This document shows, piece after piece, positions 11,881 through 22,815 of a stretch of 64,000 nt of DNA. The translations under genes and the position numbers were made by a program. The notes beneath the pieces are model-generated. The model was given only the letters and a program-made list of their open reading frames with translations, had not been told where the DNA came from and did no database searches. Positions within the stretch are counted from its first letter, which is position 1. Every line of letters begins with the position of its first letter. The DNA is from Cotesia glomerata (lineage: Eukaryota > Arthropoda > Insecta > Hymenoptera > Braconidae). The stretch spans positions 16,295,603 to 16,359,602 of the forward strand of contig NC_058161.1 in assembly GCF_020080835.1 (NCBI RefSeq), written 5' to 3'.

Positions 11881-12349
11881 CGTTATTTAATGCGTCAAAT
11901 TATTATTAAATTTTGCTGAGTAAAATAATTTTACAAATAAAGAGAAAAAAAAATTGAATTTCGCGAGTGTAAAACTAAACACAAAAAATAGTGTTCAAAT
12001 TTGTTTTTTTAATTTAATTACAAAATAAAAATAAAAAATGGGGTATAAAAATAAATGAGGCTTTATCATGACAGTGATAAGACTCCGCTGGGTTGATAAT
12101 TATTTAATTAATAATCAATAATTAATAGGAAGAAAAATTATTGATAATAAATTATTGATAAGAGAGTGAACAGTGCGGGCGGGTGTGAAAGCACGTGCAG
12201 TGAAAGCTCGCGAGGGCTTGAAATTTTAGGATTTTATTAGGATTTAGGATTAGGTTTTAGAATTAGGATCAGGATTTAAAATTAGAATCAGATTGATAAA
12301 TTAGGATTAGGATCAGGATTTAAAAATTAGGATCATAAATTTGGCCAGG
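11847..12349 (+). other. Putative 5' leader of the collagen gene
   Basis: If transcription starts at 11847 and the leader is unspliced, it carries several short upstream ORFs (for example from ATG 11890 to a stop at 11919, and others near 12037-12110). That would reduce initiation at 12350, or it means a leader intron is removed. The segment contains a GC-rich, CpG-bearing patch (about 12174-12222) with a palindromic CACGTG E-box at 12192-12197. It ends in a degenerate TTAGGAT/TCAGGAT-type repeat directly before the start codon. Confidence 0.35.
12227..12340 (+). repeat. Degenerate TTAGGAT/TCAGGAT minisatellite before the ATG
   Basis: Short units such as TTAGGATTAGGATCAGG alternate with A/T-rich linkers over about 110 bases and stop roughly 10 bases before the collagen ATG. 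The units resemble the Rep-D repeats upstream at 8430-8980 and 10085-11285 in the same orientation, so this may be an outlying patch of that family. It is not the canonical insect telomere repeat: the perfect TTAGG period is absent. Confidence 0.6.
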
Positions 12350-12704
12350 ATGGAAAGCAGTGAAAACTGGCCGGATGGAAGGAAGAACTTGGAGGCGTCG
12401 GTGCCCAAGAAATTCAGAAAGGAACAGTCCCCAATAGGAGAAATAGGAAGCCTGAATTGTGCCATGTTGTTTCTTTGCATCGGAAGCCTCGGGATTTCGG
12501 GGATCCTCGCCTACCGGCAGGTTCTTCTGGAGTCCAGACTGGCCACCGTCGAGGCAAGGTGCGACCATCAGGAAAACAGCGAGGTAATTGTCAAGAGGCT
12601 CCGGAGAGAGGTCCAGGATGCCTTTTTGGGACAGAAAATTCCGTATCCTGAGGGAGGGATCTTCAGGGTCAAGAGGGATCTTAATGACTGCAATTGTCCG
12701 CCTG
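12350..12704 (+). CDS. First coding exon of a transmembrane (MACIT-like) collagen
   Basis: Partial gene, N-terminal 119 residues only. Seen: ATG in a good context (A at -3, G at +4); a 34-residue polar, basic N-terminal tail; one hydrophobic segment at about residues 35-55 with no cleavable signal before it, implying type II topology; a charged, heptad-like juxtamembrane stretch at about 57-93; a furin-type site RVKR at 106-109; then DCNCPPG at 113-119. The exon ends in phase 1 inside the last Gly codon at a consensus GTAAGT donor (12705), as expected before Gly-X-Y exons. Known of the family: type XIII, XXIII and XXV collagens share cytoplasmic tail, membrane helix, coiled-coil trimerisation region, furin shedding site and a Cys-Pro-Pro-Gly entry to the triple helix; nematode COL-99 and a predicted Drosophila transmembrane collagen are similar. 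Inferred role: cell-surface or shed collagen in adhesion or neuromuscular matrix. No later exon is recognised in the window. An open frame on the opposite strand over the exon is a shadow. A TTG nine bases upstream is in frame, but the ATG is preferred. Other single-pass proteins with a short collagen stalk, such as ectodysplasin-like or gliomedin-like ones, cannot be excluded. Confidence 0.8.
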
Positions 12705-12710
12705 GTAAGT
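12705..12710 (+). other. Splice donor of collagen exon 1
   Basis: The exon ends ...CCTG and is followed by GTAAGT, a perfect donor. The split glycine codon (G|GN) is the usual phase at the start of collagen helix exons. The intron that begins here contains a Rep-C palindrome array within 150 bases, and no acceptor followed by Gly-X-Y codons was recognised up to 64000. The intron is therefore probably longer than 51 kb, unless small or divergent exons were missed. Confidence 0.75.
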
Positions 12711-12837
12711 AGCATTTGTGAAATTTAAGGGGGAGTTTAGAAGCTTAGGCAGGAGTGGGGATTAATTCTTAGGAAATTCCTAGTTTTTTCGTCGAAAATA
12801 ATGAATTCTTTTTTACTATCAGGATTCTGGCTAGAGA

Positions 12838-13445
12838 ATTGAAGATACGGAAAAATTAAAGGATACCTTTTTTGTAGGAAATTTAATTTTAGATGGGAAA
12901 ATTTTTCCTATTGATTTTTCGGTTTTTTGATATTTAGACCGAAAATCTGGCTTAAAAGTCTGGAAGCTTAGAATTAAATTAAACAAATTGAGGAAAAATA
13001 TGAAAAAATTGATAAAAATTTTTCTTAAAGAAAATTAAATTTTTTACAAAAGAATTATTTTACGATTTTTCCGTATCTCTAACCCTTTAGTTAAAAATTT
13101 GATTCATAGTCCTAGTAATTAACAATTGTACTGAATAATAAATTATTGAAATTTTAAATTCATTTTTCCGAAAATTGGTTAGAGATATGAAAAAATTTAT
13201 AAGAATCTTTCTCATGAAAAATTAAATTCTCTATAAGTAAGGTTTCCAACAATTTTGCTCTATCTCCAGTCCTTAGCCCAGAAACCAAATTTAAAGTCCT
13301 AATAGCTTATATTTTTAAATCAACTATTATAATTTTCCAGGAAATCGATAAGAGATACGGAAAAATTGATCTGAATCTTTTTCAGAGGAAATTAGATTTT
13401 CTACAAAAAAAAGTTTTTATAACTTTTTTCGTAGCTTTCATCCTC
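12838..13445 (+). repeat. Rep-C palindromic unit array in collagen intron 1
   Basis: Four degenerate units at about 12841, 12988, 13177 and 13345, spaced about 150-190 bases. Each is an imperfect palindrome of about 80-100 bases of the form GATACGGAAAAATT ... GAAATTAAATTTTCTAC ... AATTTTTTCGTATC, joined by a spacer resembling 'aacccagaatttaattt'. Related units recur at 54805-55075, 58190-58375 and 59060-61850. Confidence 0.75.
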
Positions 13446-14959
13446 AAACCACAATTTACTTCCAAATTTTTCCTCCCCCCAAAAAACATTTTCCACAAAT
13501 TATAAACTCTCTCCCCTCTCCCAAAAATCCATCCTCTAATTACAAACAACTTCTAACTCAATTTACCTTAAAAATTTATCCATCCCAAAAAAGTCACCCT
13601 TAATCGACATCAATCCGTAAACTTTTATTCTCCTAAATGGTATTAGAAAACTCTTTCGTAAGTGCTTTAAATTTTCCATCGATATTCCCTTGAGTCCGCT
13701 GCCCCCGCCCTTGTCAAAAGAAAATCTCATTTCTCCGGATTCACAGAATCTAAAATTTTAATTCTCTCATAAAAATTCGTTTTTACCTCCCTGCATGATA
13801 AAAACTCGGTCAAGCTCGGAATCCCTCCCCCCTCCTGGCCCCTATGTCGCTTTTTTTATCACACGTGCCAGGGACATTCCAGCGTCCCGCGAAAACCGCG
13901 GAATTGTAATTATAAAAAATATAAATTAGTGAGAAAATTCCCAGTGAAAAAAAAAATTTTCCTCTTTGCTATATATATTATATAGGGAAAATCGGGAAAT
14001 TAAATAAAACTCAATATAACGTAATATATAATAGGCAAGCCTCCTTTATTTTTATTATCCTTTTGTAGGAGCCATCAATATTTGTAGGGTCGCTTATTTC
14101 CATTTTTCCACTAGGACCCCGTTGGCCATTCGTGGATTAATTAAAAAACTCCGTCGAATCGTAAACCAAATATTTTTGTGAAACGAACTAAAGGGTAGTT
14201 AGACTGTATCAATGTAATTAGTAAAAAAATGAACAGTCAAAAACTGAAAATTAATATATAAATAAAACAACTATTTATTTGTATGTACGGAATATTCTGA
14301 TAATTTACTTTTGATAAATAATTTTATTTATTTAATTCAATTATAAAAAATTTTAATTTCAGTGTAAAAACAGAAATTTTGACTGGTTCTCACGGAATTA
14401 TATACATCTGGCTGAGAACAAAAAATAAAAATTACGCTAACCTTTTATATTTTATATATTCAGATCACCATAAATCACTAAACAGTCAAATTTAATCTAC
14501 CAAAATAAATATTGTCAAGTAATACAATAGATAATTGTTTTTTTTTTTTTCTATTAATGCAAAAGAATCTAAAATTAATAAAAAATATGGTTGATGTCAG
14601 ATTGAAAAAAAAAAAAAAAAACACTTATAACTTGTCCGGGTGCTGATAAAATATTGTTCTTAAATATCGGTTACTATTTATCTGTCCGCGGTTTTAAATA
14701 ATTATCATTTTTTATAATTAATTGTTTTATTTTTCATTAAAATATTTTTTATTTTTACATTTATTAATTTATTTCACCGACAAATACAACCTATATAATA
14801 AACAAATAGCCGTTTTATTTATTTATTTTAGATGACAAACATAAACATAAATATAGTTTTTAAACTTTCTGTAAGATGGCGCTGCAAATCGGATATAATA
14901 CTACGTCACTGCCGCTTGAATTTAAATTTATAAAAAATAATTTCGTTTATTTAAAATTG
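13446..14959. other. Intronic or intergenic, no gene recognised
   Basis: AT-rich with T and A runs at about 14538-14550 and 14604-14621. AGATGGCGCTGC at about 14874 recurs in reverse (GCAGCGCCATCT) near 40400. Confidence 0.55.
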
Positions 14960-15570
14960 CCCTAGTCGAAATTTAAGTCGTAGATTCAACGTATTGAACG
15001 TTAAATTCGTTAGTTGAACGTAACGAACATTCAAATTGTAAATTCAACGTTTTGAACGTTTAAAACGTCAGTTTAACGTATTGGACGTAAAAAATATAGA
15101 TTCAACATTTTCAAAAAAGAATAAATTCAAAGATACTCCAAGTACCACTGGTTCTTAATTAAACACTCGTTAGTCTTCTGAAACAGCCATATATCTTCGA
15201 AAAAAAAATATTTTGGAAACCATTCTACAAGTAAAAAATTCGGACAGTATTTTTATCGAACGGATAGTAAAATTTCAACCAAAAAACTAAAATTCTCCCT
15301 CACAGAATTGAAAACACATTTTTTATCGTACTTCTGTTTAAAAGCATAGTTATCTGAATAGTTTTGATATTACTTATTTTTACTCCTTATCGGTTTGAAT
15401 TACGTTCACAATATGCTGAATACGTTCAACTAACGTTTTTAACGTTCAATACGTTCAAATAGGGATTTTAACGTCCAATACGTTGAATTTACGTTTTCAA
15501 CGTCTACTAAGCTAAACTTACGATTTGAACGTTCAATACGTTGAATCTACGATTTAAATTATAACTCGGG
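14960..15570. mobile_element. Foldback element with long inverted arms
   Basis: The left arm (about 14960-15115) and right arm (about 15400-15570) are imperfect reverse complements sharing TCGTAGATTCAACGTATTGA at their outer ends, with repeated CAACGT/GAACGT words inside. Outer ends are CCCTAGT and ACTCGGG. The interior of about 285 bases has no ORF. Arms of about 150 bases with simple internal reiteration suggest a foldback or MITE-type element. Confidence 0.7.
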
Positions 15571-15599
15571 TATACCTCGACAAATAAATTATTTAAGTA

Positions 15600-16080
15600 T
15601 TTTTCTTTTTTTTTTGTCTTAATAACTTTAACTAAACTTTTTAAAAACAATTAAATCAAACAACACATGCTACTTATCTATTAAGAATAAATATGACAAA
15701 AAATAAAAAAAAAAGTTTTTGTAAGTAGGTACAATGAGCAGAGAGTGTGTGCTCAAACACGAGCGCAGAAACTTTCATCTACTAATATTTTTAGTTTTTA
15801 TTGTTTATAAAATTAAATAACATGCTACTTCTCCACTAAACTTAATATTGATTTTAATAAATAATAATTTTATATTTTTATATTTAAAGAATATTTTGTC
15901 TTAATAACTGCAGCTAAACGTTTTAAAAATAATAAAATTAAAATACATGCTACGTACTTATTAATGAAATTATTTTCATAGAAAAAAACTATTTATGAGT
16001 TGATACAACGAGCAGAGAGTGTGTTTCTAAACACGAGCGCAAAATTTTATATTCTTCTCGGTATATTTGGTGTTAATTAT
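15600..16080. repeat. Tandem duplication of a ~275-base unit
   Basis: Two units share 'gtcttaataact' (about 15617 and 15898), 'acatgctac' and GAGCAGAGAGTGTGT (about 15736 and 16010), each followed by AAACACGAGCGC. Divergence is moderate. A third partial relative lies at 40490-40570. The function is unknown, and the unit may be a dispersed element. Confidence 0.65.
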
Positions 16081-16689
16081 TTATGAATCGACTATTAGTC
16101 GTCGATGGGGAAACTCACCACTAATTGCATCAGGAAACCATGAAGTAGCCATGGGTAAAAGGAGGAGAAGGAGGAAACTGGGCACAGAAAGCCAAGCTTT
16201 ACTTCTTGTCCACAGTATATAGCATTAAGAGGGTTGAGGGTGTGGAGATGTAGTCTGCTTGTAAGAGAGGACAGAGGACAGGAAGTAACCGTTCAAAGCG
16301 GTTACTAATCGATCAACACCACTCGGCAATGCAATCTTCTATGTGTATATACATATATAGGGCAACTTGGGGGTTTTGGACCGGTGGTTTGCGTGGCTTC
16401 AAAACTACATGCTTAATAGAGGCTTATGTAAATATCCAATCTATGAGAATTTATACGTAATACCCGGTAGATACTACACACTAGTTCCCTAACGGGAATA
16501 AACTATCCACTATCTGCTATCCAGGATCTTCTATCTTCTATCTAGAATCTCTATTGATTTTTATCTCCATCCAGTGCTCTATCGGGACTGGTTATGTAAA
16601 CATTCAAGATCGACATCATTTTTTTATCTACGAGGTAATGTTAATTTATAAATGGATGAATGAAATTAATTATAATAGGTTTTTCTGAA
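16081..16689. other. No gene recognised
   Basis: Mixed composition. Short TATCTTCT-type reiteration near 16525-16545. Nothing else seen. Confidence 0.55.
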
Positions 16690-17480
16690 GAAGTTTTAAG
16701 TTTGAGGGAAATAACGCTTAATGTTAACAACACTTAGTAGTAACATTTGATAATAATTAATGTTAATGATTATCAATATTAATAATCTTAGTGATAGTTG
16801 ATAGAATTGAATTTCAATAACACTTAATGATAACACTTGATACCATTTAATGTTGACATTGCTTAATGACGATAATCCATAAAATTTAATGTTAATAACA
16901 CTTAATGTTTATAAATGATAAAATTTAATGTTAAGAACACTTAATGATAACACATGATAACAACATTTAATGTTAACGTTTGTGTTAACATGACTTGATA
17001 ACAATGTTTTATAAATTTAATGTCAAGAACACTCAATGATAACACATGATAACAACATTTAATGTTAACATTTGTGTTAACATTACCTGGTAACTATATT
17101 CCATCAAATTTAATATTAAGACCACTAAATGTTTATCTATGATAACATTTTATGTTAAGAATACCTAATGATAACACATGGTAGCAACACTAAATGTTCA
17201 TAAAAGATAACATTTAATGTTAACATTTGTGTTAACATTACCTGATAACTACATTTTATAAAATTTAATATTAAAAACACTTAATGTTCATAAATGATAA
17301 TATTCAATGTTATTAAGAACACTTAAGTAGAAAGTGTTAAGAACACTTATTTAAAGTTAGCACCACTAAATGTTCATAGTTGATAACAATTAATGTTAAA
17401 ATTACTTGATAATAACACTTACAGTTAGCACTTAATAACATTAATTATTAACAACACTTAATAATAACAAAAAGCACTTA
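16690..17480. repeat. Rep-E minisatellite (TTAATGTTAACA / CACTTAATGATAACA)
   Basis: About 0.8 kb of degenerate units combining AATGTTAACA, AACACTTAATG and TGATAACA words. A longer block with 'aagaacact...aatgataacacatg' recurs near 16935 and 17020, showing block duplication. AT-rich, no ORF. Confidence 0.8.
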
Positions 17481-18549
17481 AACTCACCATCGCTTATTCA
17501 CTATCCCACCACATAAATAACATCCCATCTAGATTAAGATTTTCTTCATAAAATCTTCAACCTCTCATTGTTCCGCCCTCGCAATTCAATCTTATTTAAT
17601 ATTATCGATCAGAAAACCCCGATAATAACAATAACAATTTTAATATAATATTCCTCATTATTATGTCCCGATAAATGAATGATAAATCTTCAGAATATTT
17701 AATGATGCGTGAAAGATAATTTTTTTTCACACAATTTAAGTTATTGATTTGCGGAGAAATTTATTATTATTTTATATTAATTTTACTATTTTATTATATT
17801 CATTATCTTGTATTTACGCTTCAATACATCTTGAACACCAACAATACCCGTTTTACTAAACCGCATACATATAATACATATTAATGGAGCTTCGATACGG
17901 TAAATTTATACATATATTGTATATAATAGTAATACGCGTTCAACTATGGATTTAATCGCAATCAAAAATTATGAGAGACTCATTCATGAGATTATAAACA
18001 CCTCTGCTCTCATGTATCGATAAAATATAATTTGCATGATGTCACAACGACGTAAAAAAAAAAAAAAATTAAGCAGAAATAGGATTAAGGCCAGTCTATG
18101 ACTCAACCATATCTAAAACGTTCGTGTGTACAAGTATATTTTTTTTCGGAGAAAAAAAACTACGAAATAAAGTACTGAACAAAAAACAACTAGATATTGG
18201 ACGTTGACACTTGATACTTGTGACCAATTAGGTTCCTCATGCGTAATCCATTTAATTTTGGTTGGTTGCTTTTTACGATATTCCAAAATCCAGATGTATA
18301 TATATACATGTATGTAATAATAAAATGTGACATATGTGAGGTATTACACGTAAAGCTTAAACGGTAAAAAAATAATGTCTTGGACAGTTGCCAATGACAG
18401 TGACAGAAAAATATAAATTGTCACTTAATTTTCAGTTGCCATAACAAACACACTTTTTATTTTCCTCATGCCAACTGATATGACGAGAAGAAATAGCTGT
18501 TATTAATTATAATTACGTTCCGTCGCTGTTTTCCGCATTACTGAGATAC
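17481..18549. other. No gene recognised
   Basis: AT-rich, with an A-run at about 18054-18068. No ORF or repeat family identified. Confidence 0.55.
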
Positions 18550-19010
18550 TGCATCAAAGTTTTGAAAAAAATTTTATTTTTGATTTTGATACCTTATATT
18601 TGACTTGAATATTATACCCTGAATTATCTTTTTGAAATTTTTCAAATTTGAAAGATAAAAAGAGCCATTTTAAGCCGAAAATCACTATTTTTTTCTAACA
18701 CCCTCGAAAAAAAAAAATTTAATGAACTTTTATATCCAAATAACCGTTTAGTATCTGAGTATAACTTGTTAGCTTTAGAAAAAAAAATATACGGAAAGTG
18801 TATGACTTGATATCTAAAAGATACAGGGGGTAAAATATCGAAAAACATGGTTTTTTTTATACCTAACAAAAGAAACATTTTTCCTATGGCCATTGTACCC
18901 ACTTTGAAATTTTTTTTGCATTTTAAAAGTAATTTGTCAACTTTTTTTATTCTTATGATTTTTTTGTATCTGTAATAGTTTTTGAGAAATTAGTAATTTT
19001 TGTATATCGA
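18550..19010 (+). repeat. Rep-B copy 4
   Basis: Core CCTAACAAAAGAAAC near 18862-18876, between a GGGGTAAAATATCG-like left arm and CTATGGCCATTGTACCCACT. Preceded by 'gatatctaaaagatacag', a short hairpin seen in several copies. Confidence 0.8.
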
Positions 19011-20859
19011 TTTCACAACTTGGAATTTCACAAATAGTGCAGTTCAATTTAAATTTATTTTATCGACAGTAAAGAGCATAAATCGATAGATAATCTCAAG
19101 AATAGACAGTTGATAGTTATAGAGAGTATTTACCAATCGAAAAAAATTCCATTAATAATTCTCGGGAACCTCTAAAAGTCAATATCGCATTTCATAACGA
19201 AACCGGTTGGTTTATTTATATATTAATACACATAGCCAAAGCACATATACTAAATTTGAATATATAAACTCTGGAAATATATAAGTAAACTTATAACCAC
19301 CGAACAACTACAAATCATCGAGAGCTAAATACCAAACGAAGTACATATATGCACAGAAGCCAAAGTAAATATCAGTTTAAATTTTCAAAACTTGCCTGGA
19401 TGTATCTTAACGATGTTATGTATCTCTTTACTTATAACTGAGAGTTTAGTAAACTTTTATTAAAAATTACAAAACATTAGTAAGTACTTTCATGGAGTAT
19501 CACGTATGATAGGTTTTGTTTCTAATTGTGAACCTAAACTTCACTGATTTTCCAGTACTTCGACTCCTTTATGTTACACGATACCTGAAGGAAAAGTTCA
19601 ACGTTAGTATGTTGTTCCTATGGCAGTATTACGATAACAGTGTTTCTATTCTAGGTTGTACGGCCACAAAACTCGTCAATTAGAATTTAATTCCGTGTAC
19701 CAAATCTAGTGGAAGTTGGGTTGAACATGTATATAGAATATGTCAGATGCAGGTAGTGTGTATGTGTAAAATAGTTACTTGAGAAAGATGAACATATATG
19801 TGGGGATTATTTCAAAGTTTTGTTCACTAATCCGCTGGGTATTGTTTAAATCTATTCGCTTTGAATTTAATTCTGATTTTAGGGATGTTAATAAAGCTTC
19901 ATCAATAATGATAATAATAACAATAGAGAAAAAAAGTTTTTTTTTATAAAATTAAGAATAAATAAAATGATTTATTACAAATGATACCTCACTGTCCGAT
20001 ATAATCTCTAATTTTAATATAATTTTTTTAAATTAAATAATTATTTTCTCTCTCTTTCGTCATTTATCACATTTATAATAGAAATACTTTTTCATTCAGT
20101 AATGGTATACTAACGCTTTTTTCCGTGACACTGAAAGGTTGTACCTTGGGTATTATCTAGCAAAGAGGAAAGGGAACAAATAAATATAAAAAGAAAATGA
20201 AATAAAAGCAGTGACAATTTAAGTAAAAATACGCTGCAATTTGCAAAATGAAACTCTTTGCCGTTGCTATCATATCTCTACAAGGATCTTCCTATCTTGG
20301 ATTCCCTCCTATCTTCTATCTTCTATCTTCTATCCTATGAACATAAACATACGAATATACTGCGTACACAACACGGTAAGTTATGCGAGAGAGTATTGAG
20401 AAAAATATTTTATTCAGGTGAGAAAATTTTATACAGGCTTCTACCGGATATTCTCCATATTGCGGATTTTCATACGATCTATCGTGTTCACTATTTACCG
20501 GAAAGGGGACATATAATGCATACATACGCTCAGACCGTAAGATAAAACGCCTCCGCGCTATCTTATAACCGCGAACTATACCGACTAAACCATACGGTAT
20601 ACATACGCATATATAACTGCAAATACCGAATAACAAATAGAATACACCTCAGACAAATAATCTAACAGTTACTGCATAATACTGATAAATTTATCGTTTT
20701 TAATATTATTTTATACAATGAATTTAAATTTCAGGCATTGTAAGACCATATGCACTTAATTTTTTACGTCTATGATGTCAATTTATAGGACAAATAATTA
20801 TTTAAAGCATCAATTTCGACTAACAGTATACATAAAAGCAAAAGTTGCAAAAGTGCTGA
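19011..20859. other. No gene recognised
   Basis: A TATCTTC-type microsatellite lies at about 20309-20337. Overlapping open frames on both strands at 20258-20636 are not recognised. Confidence 0.55.
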
Positions 20860-21560
20860 ATAAAAGGTTAAAATTTTTTGAAAACTATGAAAGATAAGAA
20901 AAAATTATAAGAGAAATAAGAGTCGACAAATTGTCTCTAAAATCCAAAAAAAATTTCAAAGTGGGTAAATTGGCAATAGGTTTTTTTTTTTTTTTTTTTT
21001 TTTTTTGTTTTAAGAGGGGGGAATCCTTTTTACGGATTCTAGGCATAGTTGTTTGGCCTGGATATGTGGCGACTCGACGCAGTGTCATACTAAAACTCGA
21101 CGCTAGCGCCCCTACCCACTAAACCCTAAACCCCTTTTCCTCTTTCCCCTAATCCCTCATGGAAACCGCCGTTAGGCATTACTTCGTGAGGGGAGGATCT
21201 AGCTACTGCTCTTTCTTCTGGTAGCTAAGGTGTTATTTTACCTTTCTTCTAGTTGTTGTCATTTGCCCTTCTTCTTTCGATGGAACGCAAGTCTATAAGG
21301 AAAATTGGCAATAGGTAAAAAGATTTCTTTGTTAGGTATGAAAAAAATCGCTTTTTTTACCATTTTACCCTCTGTATCTTTCGGAAAACGCCTAATAATT
21401 CCTCACTAGATTTTTTGCTCTATAGTTAACATGTGACACTTGAATACTAGAAGGTTGTTTAGAAAAAAAAATCCAATTGAATTTTTTTTTAAGGGTATAA
21501 TAAAAAAAAATCATGTTTTTTGGCTTAAAATGACTCTTTTTCCCTTCAAATGTAAAAAAT
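20860..21560 (-). repeat. Rep-B copy 5 (split by a LINE-like insert)
   Basis: Reverse orientation. GTGGGTAAATTGGCAATAGG at 20961-20980 is repeated as AAATTGGCAATAGG at 21302-21315, followed by TTTCTTTGTTAGG. Excising 20981-21301 and one duplication gives a normal Rep-B. The outer part with TTTTTTGGCTTAAAATGAC ends near 21560. Confidence 0.85.
20981..21301 (-). mobile_element. 5'-truncated non-LTR retrotransposon-like insertion
   Basis: On the minus strand the insert ends in a poly(A) tract (poly-T at 20981-21006 on the + strand), and it is flanked by a 14-base direct repeat AAATTGGCAATAGG (20967-20980 and 21302-21315). This is the signature of target-primed reverse transcription. The 320-base body is markedly more GC-rich than its host sequence, and its last minus-strand frame before the tail ends in Arg/Lys-rich residues. 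Only a 3' fragment is present and no reverse transcriptase motif is visible, so the clade is not assigned. Confidence 0.85.
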
Positions 21561-22479
21561 CCAAAAAAATTGACAAGGATTATAAATTTTGAGTTTACAA
21601 ACAGGTATTTAAGCAAAAAACAGTACTACTTTGTCAACCGAATTTCCTTCCAACCCAGTACCCCAGTAGACTCAACCCTCACTAACCCAGTGTCTGTTTG
21701 ATCAAACAATATGTGGATCAGGTTAAGCAAATACCAGCAGCATGAAACTGAGCATGAATAGTAGTTATAAAATCCCCGTACTTGGAGTATTTAGTAGGAA
21801 CCGTTAATAGGAATAGGAACAATAGTTGGCGTTAATTATGCTAAAACAGTAGTTGCACTTTGCCTAATGTGCTTACCGAGTGTGAACTATTTGGAAATGC
21901 GTCCAGCCTTGGCTAATCCACTTCTAGAGTTAAAATTTTGTATGGAAACTACCGAAACCACTAAATTCCACATTCAACAATAGTTTCTATCTCTCTTAAT
22001 TTTATTTTTCTATTTGCAATGTCGCTTCTGAATTTTCTCGATGTTAACGCACACAATATGTATCTGTATTTAGTACCAACTGTATAGTTGCGGTTTTAAC
22101 AATTTTAAGGCACGTCCACACTTGTTTAATCACTTTTACCGAAATTCATCCTGCTGGCGTCGAACAAATGGATTTTAGATGAGATTTCTGTCTGCGGTTT
22201 CGTATTCTGCTGGGTATGAATTTAAGCTTTGTTATCGATTTCTTGTTGGTATATTTCTTCGAAAATTCACTGCATAGCTGGTTGAAAAAAAATTAAATAA
22301 CTGCAATTCTCACAACATTGATAACCAATCAGTTAAATTTCAATTTGAAGGGCTTCAATGATTCTGATCTTGGTGCTGATCAAAATTCAAGACCCGTGAT
22401 ATCGCATATTCAGGAAAGATTCTAATCAAAACAATCCTCATAGAAAATCAGTTTAAATCAGAAAATAAAAAAAAACTGG
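21561..22479. other. No gene recognised
   Basis: Moderate base composition. No coding signal or repeat family seen. Confidence 0.55.
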
Positions 22480-22533
22480 GCTCATAGAGGGCTTGAACCA
22501 AAAACTTTACACTTGTTAGTCTTCCAAGCCACT
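22480..22533 (-). other. tRNA-like sequence interrupted by the retroposed insert
   Basis: On the minus strand, a GTGGC...AACAAGTG segment is followed by GGTTCAAGCCC, a Pol III B-box-like match, and GAGCCC. Part of its 5' portion lies beyond the insert at 22816-22835. Probably a tRNA-derived SINE or a tRNA relic; no full cloverleaf was established. Confidence 0.4.
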
Positions 22534-22815
22534 TTTTTTTTTTTAAGTTTTAATTTTCATTCATCATTTTCGTTACATTATTGGATAAAATTAAACTTAT
22601 AAATAAAAATCCTTAAATCTGTTGTAAATTCAAAACATATAAATAAATGGCCGTTGTGAGCGGCATCTCGTTATTTTTGAGTCGCAGTGCTGTTGCACAT
22701 AGTAAAATTTGTATTCTTGGGGTTTATCGGTGATGATATGGATACCTGGTCCGTCTTGGTTTGTTAATTTAGTGTGGAAAAATATTATAATTAAGAAAAA
22801 ACCACTTATACTATT
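22534..22815 (-). mobile_element. Retroposed insert with 12-base target duplication
   Basis: A 282-base insert is flanked by TTCCAAGCCACT on both sides (22522-22533 and 22816-22827) and has a poly-T start on the + strand (22534-22544), that is, a poly(A) end on the minus strand preceded by ATTAAA-like signals. A minus-strand open frame over about 22630-22810 has no recognised family. It could be a truncated LINE or SINE, or a processed transcript fragment. The target is a tRNA-like sequence. Confidence 0.75.

Noticed and set aside
12227..12340. Interstitial telomeric repeat (TTAGG)n
   Set aside because: TTAGG words are present but separated by ATTAGGATCAGG-type variants and linkers, with no run of perfect 5-base units.
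12320..12715. Minus-strand 131-codon frame opposite the collagen exon
   Set aside because: It is the antisense shadow of a well-supported exon and has no domain of its own.
16690..17480. CRISPR-like array
   Set aside because: Units are degenerate and contiguous with no unique spacers of fixed length, and the sequence is clearly eukaryotic. The same applies to the other minisatellites.
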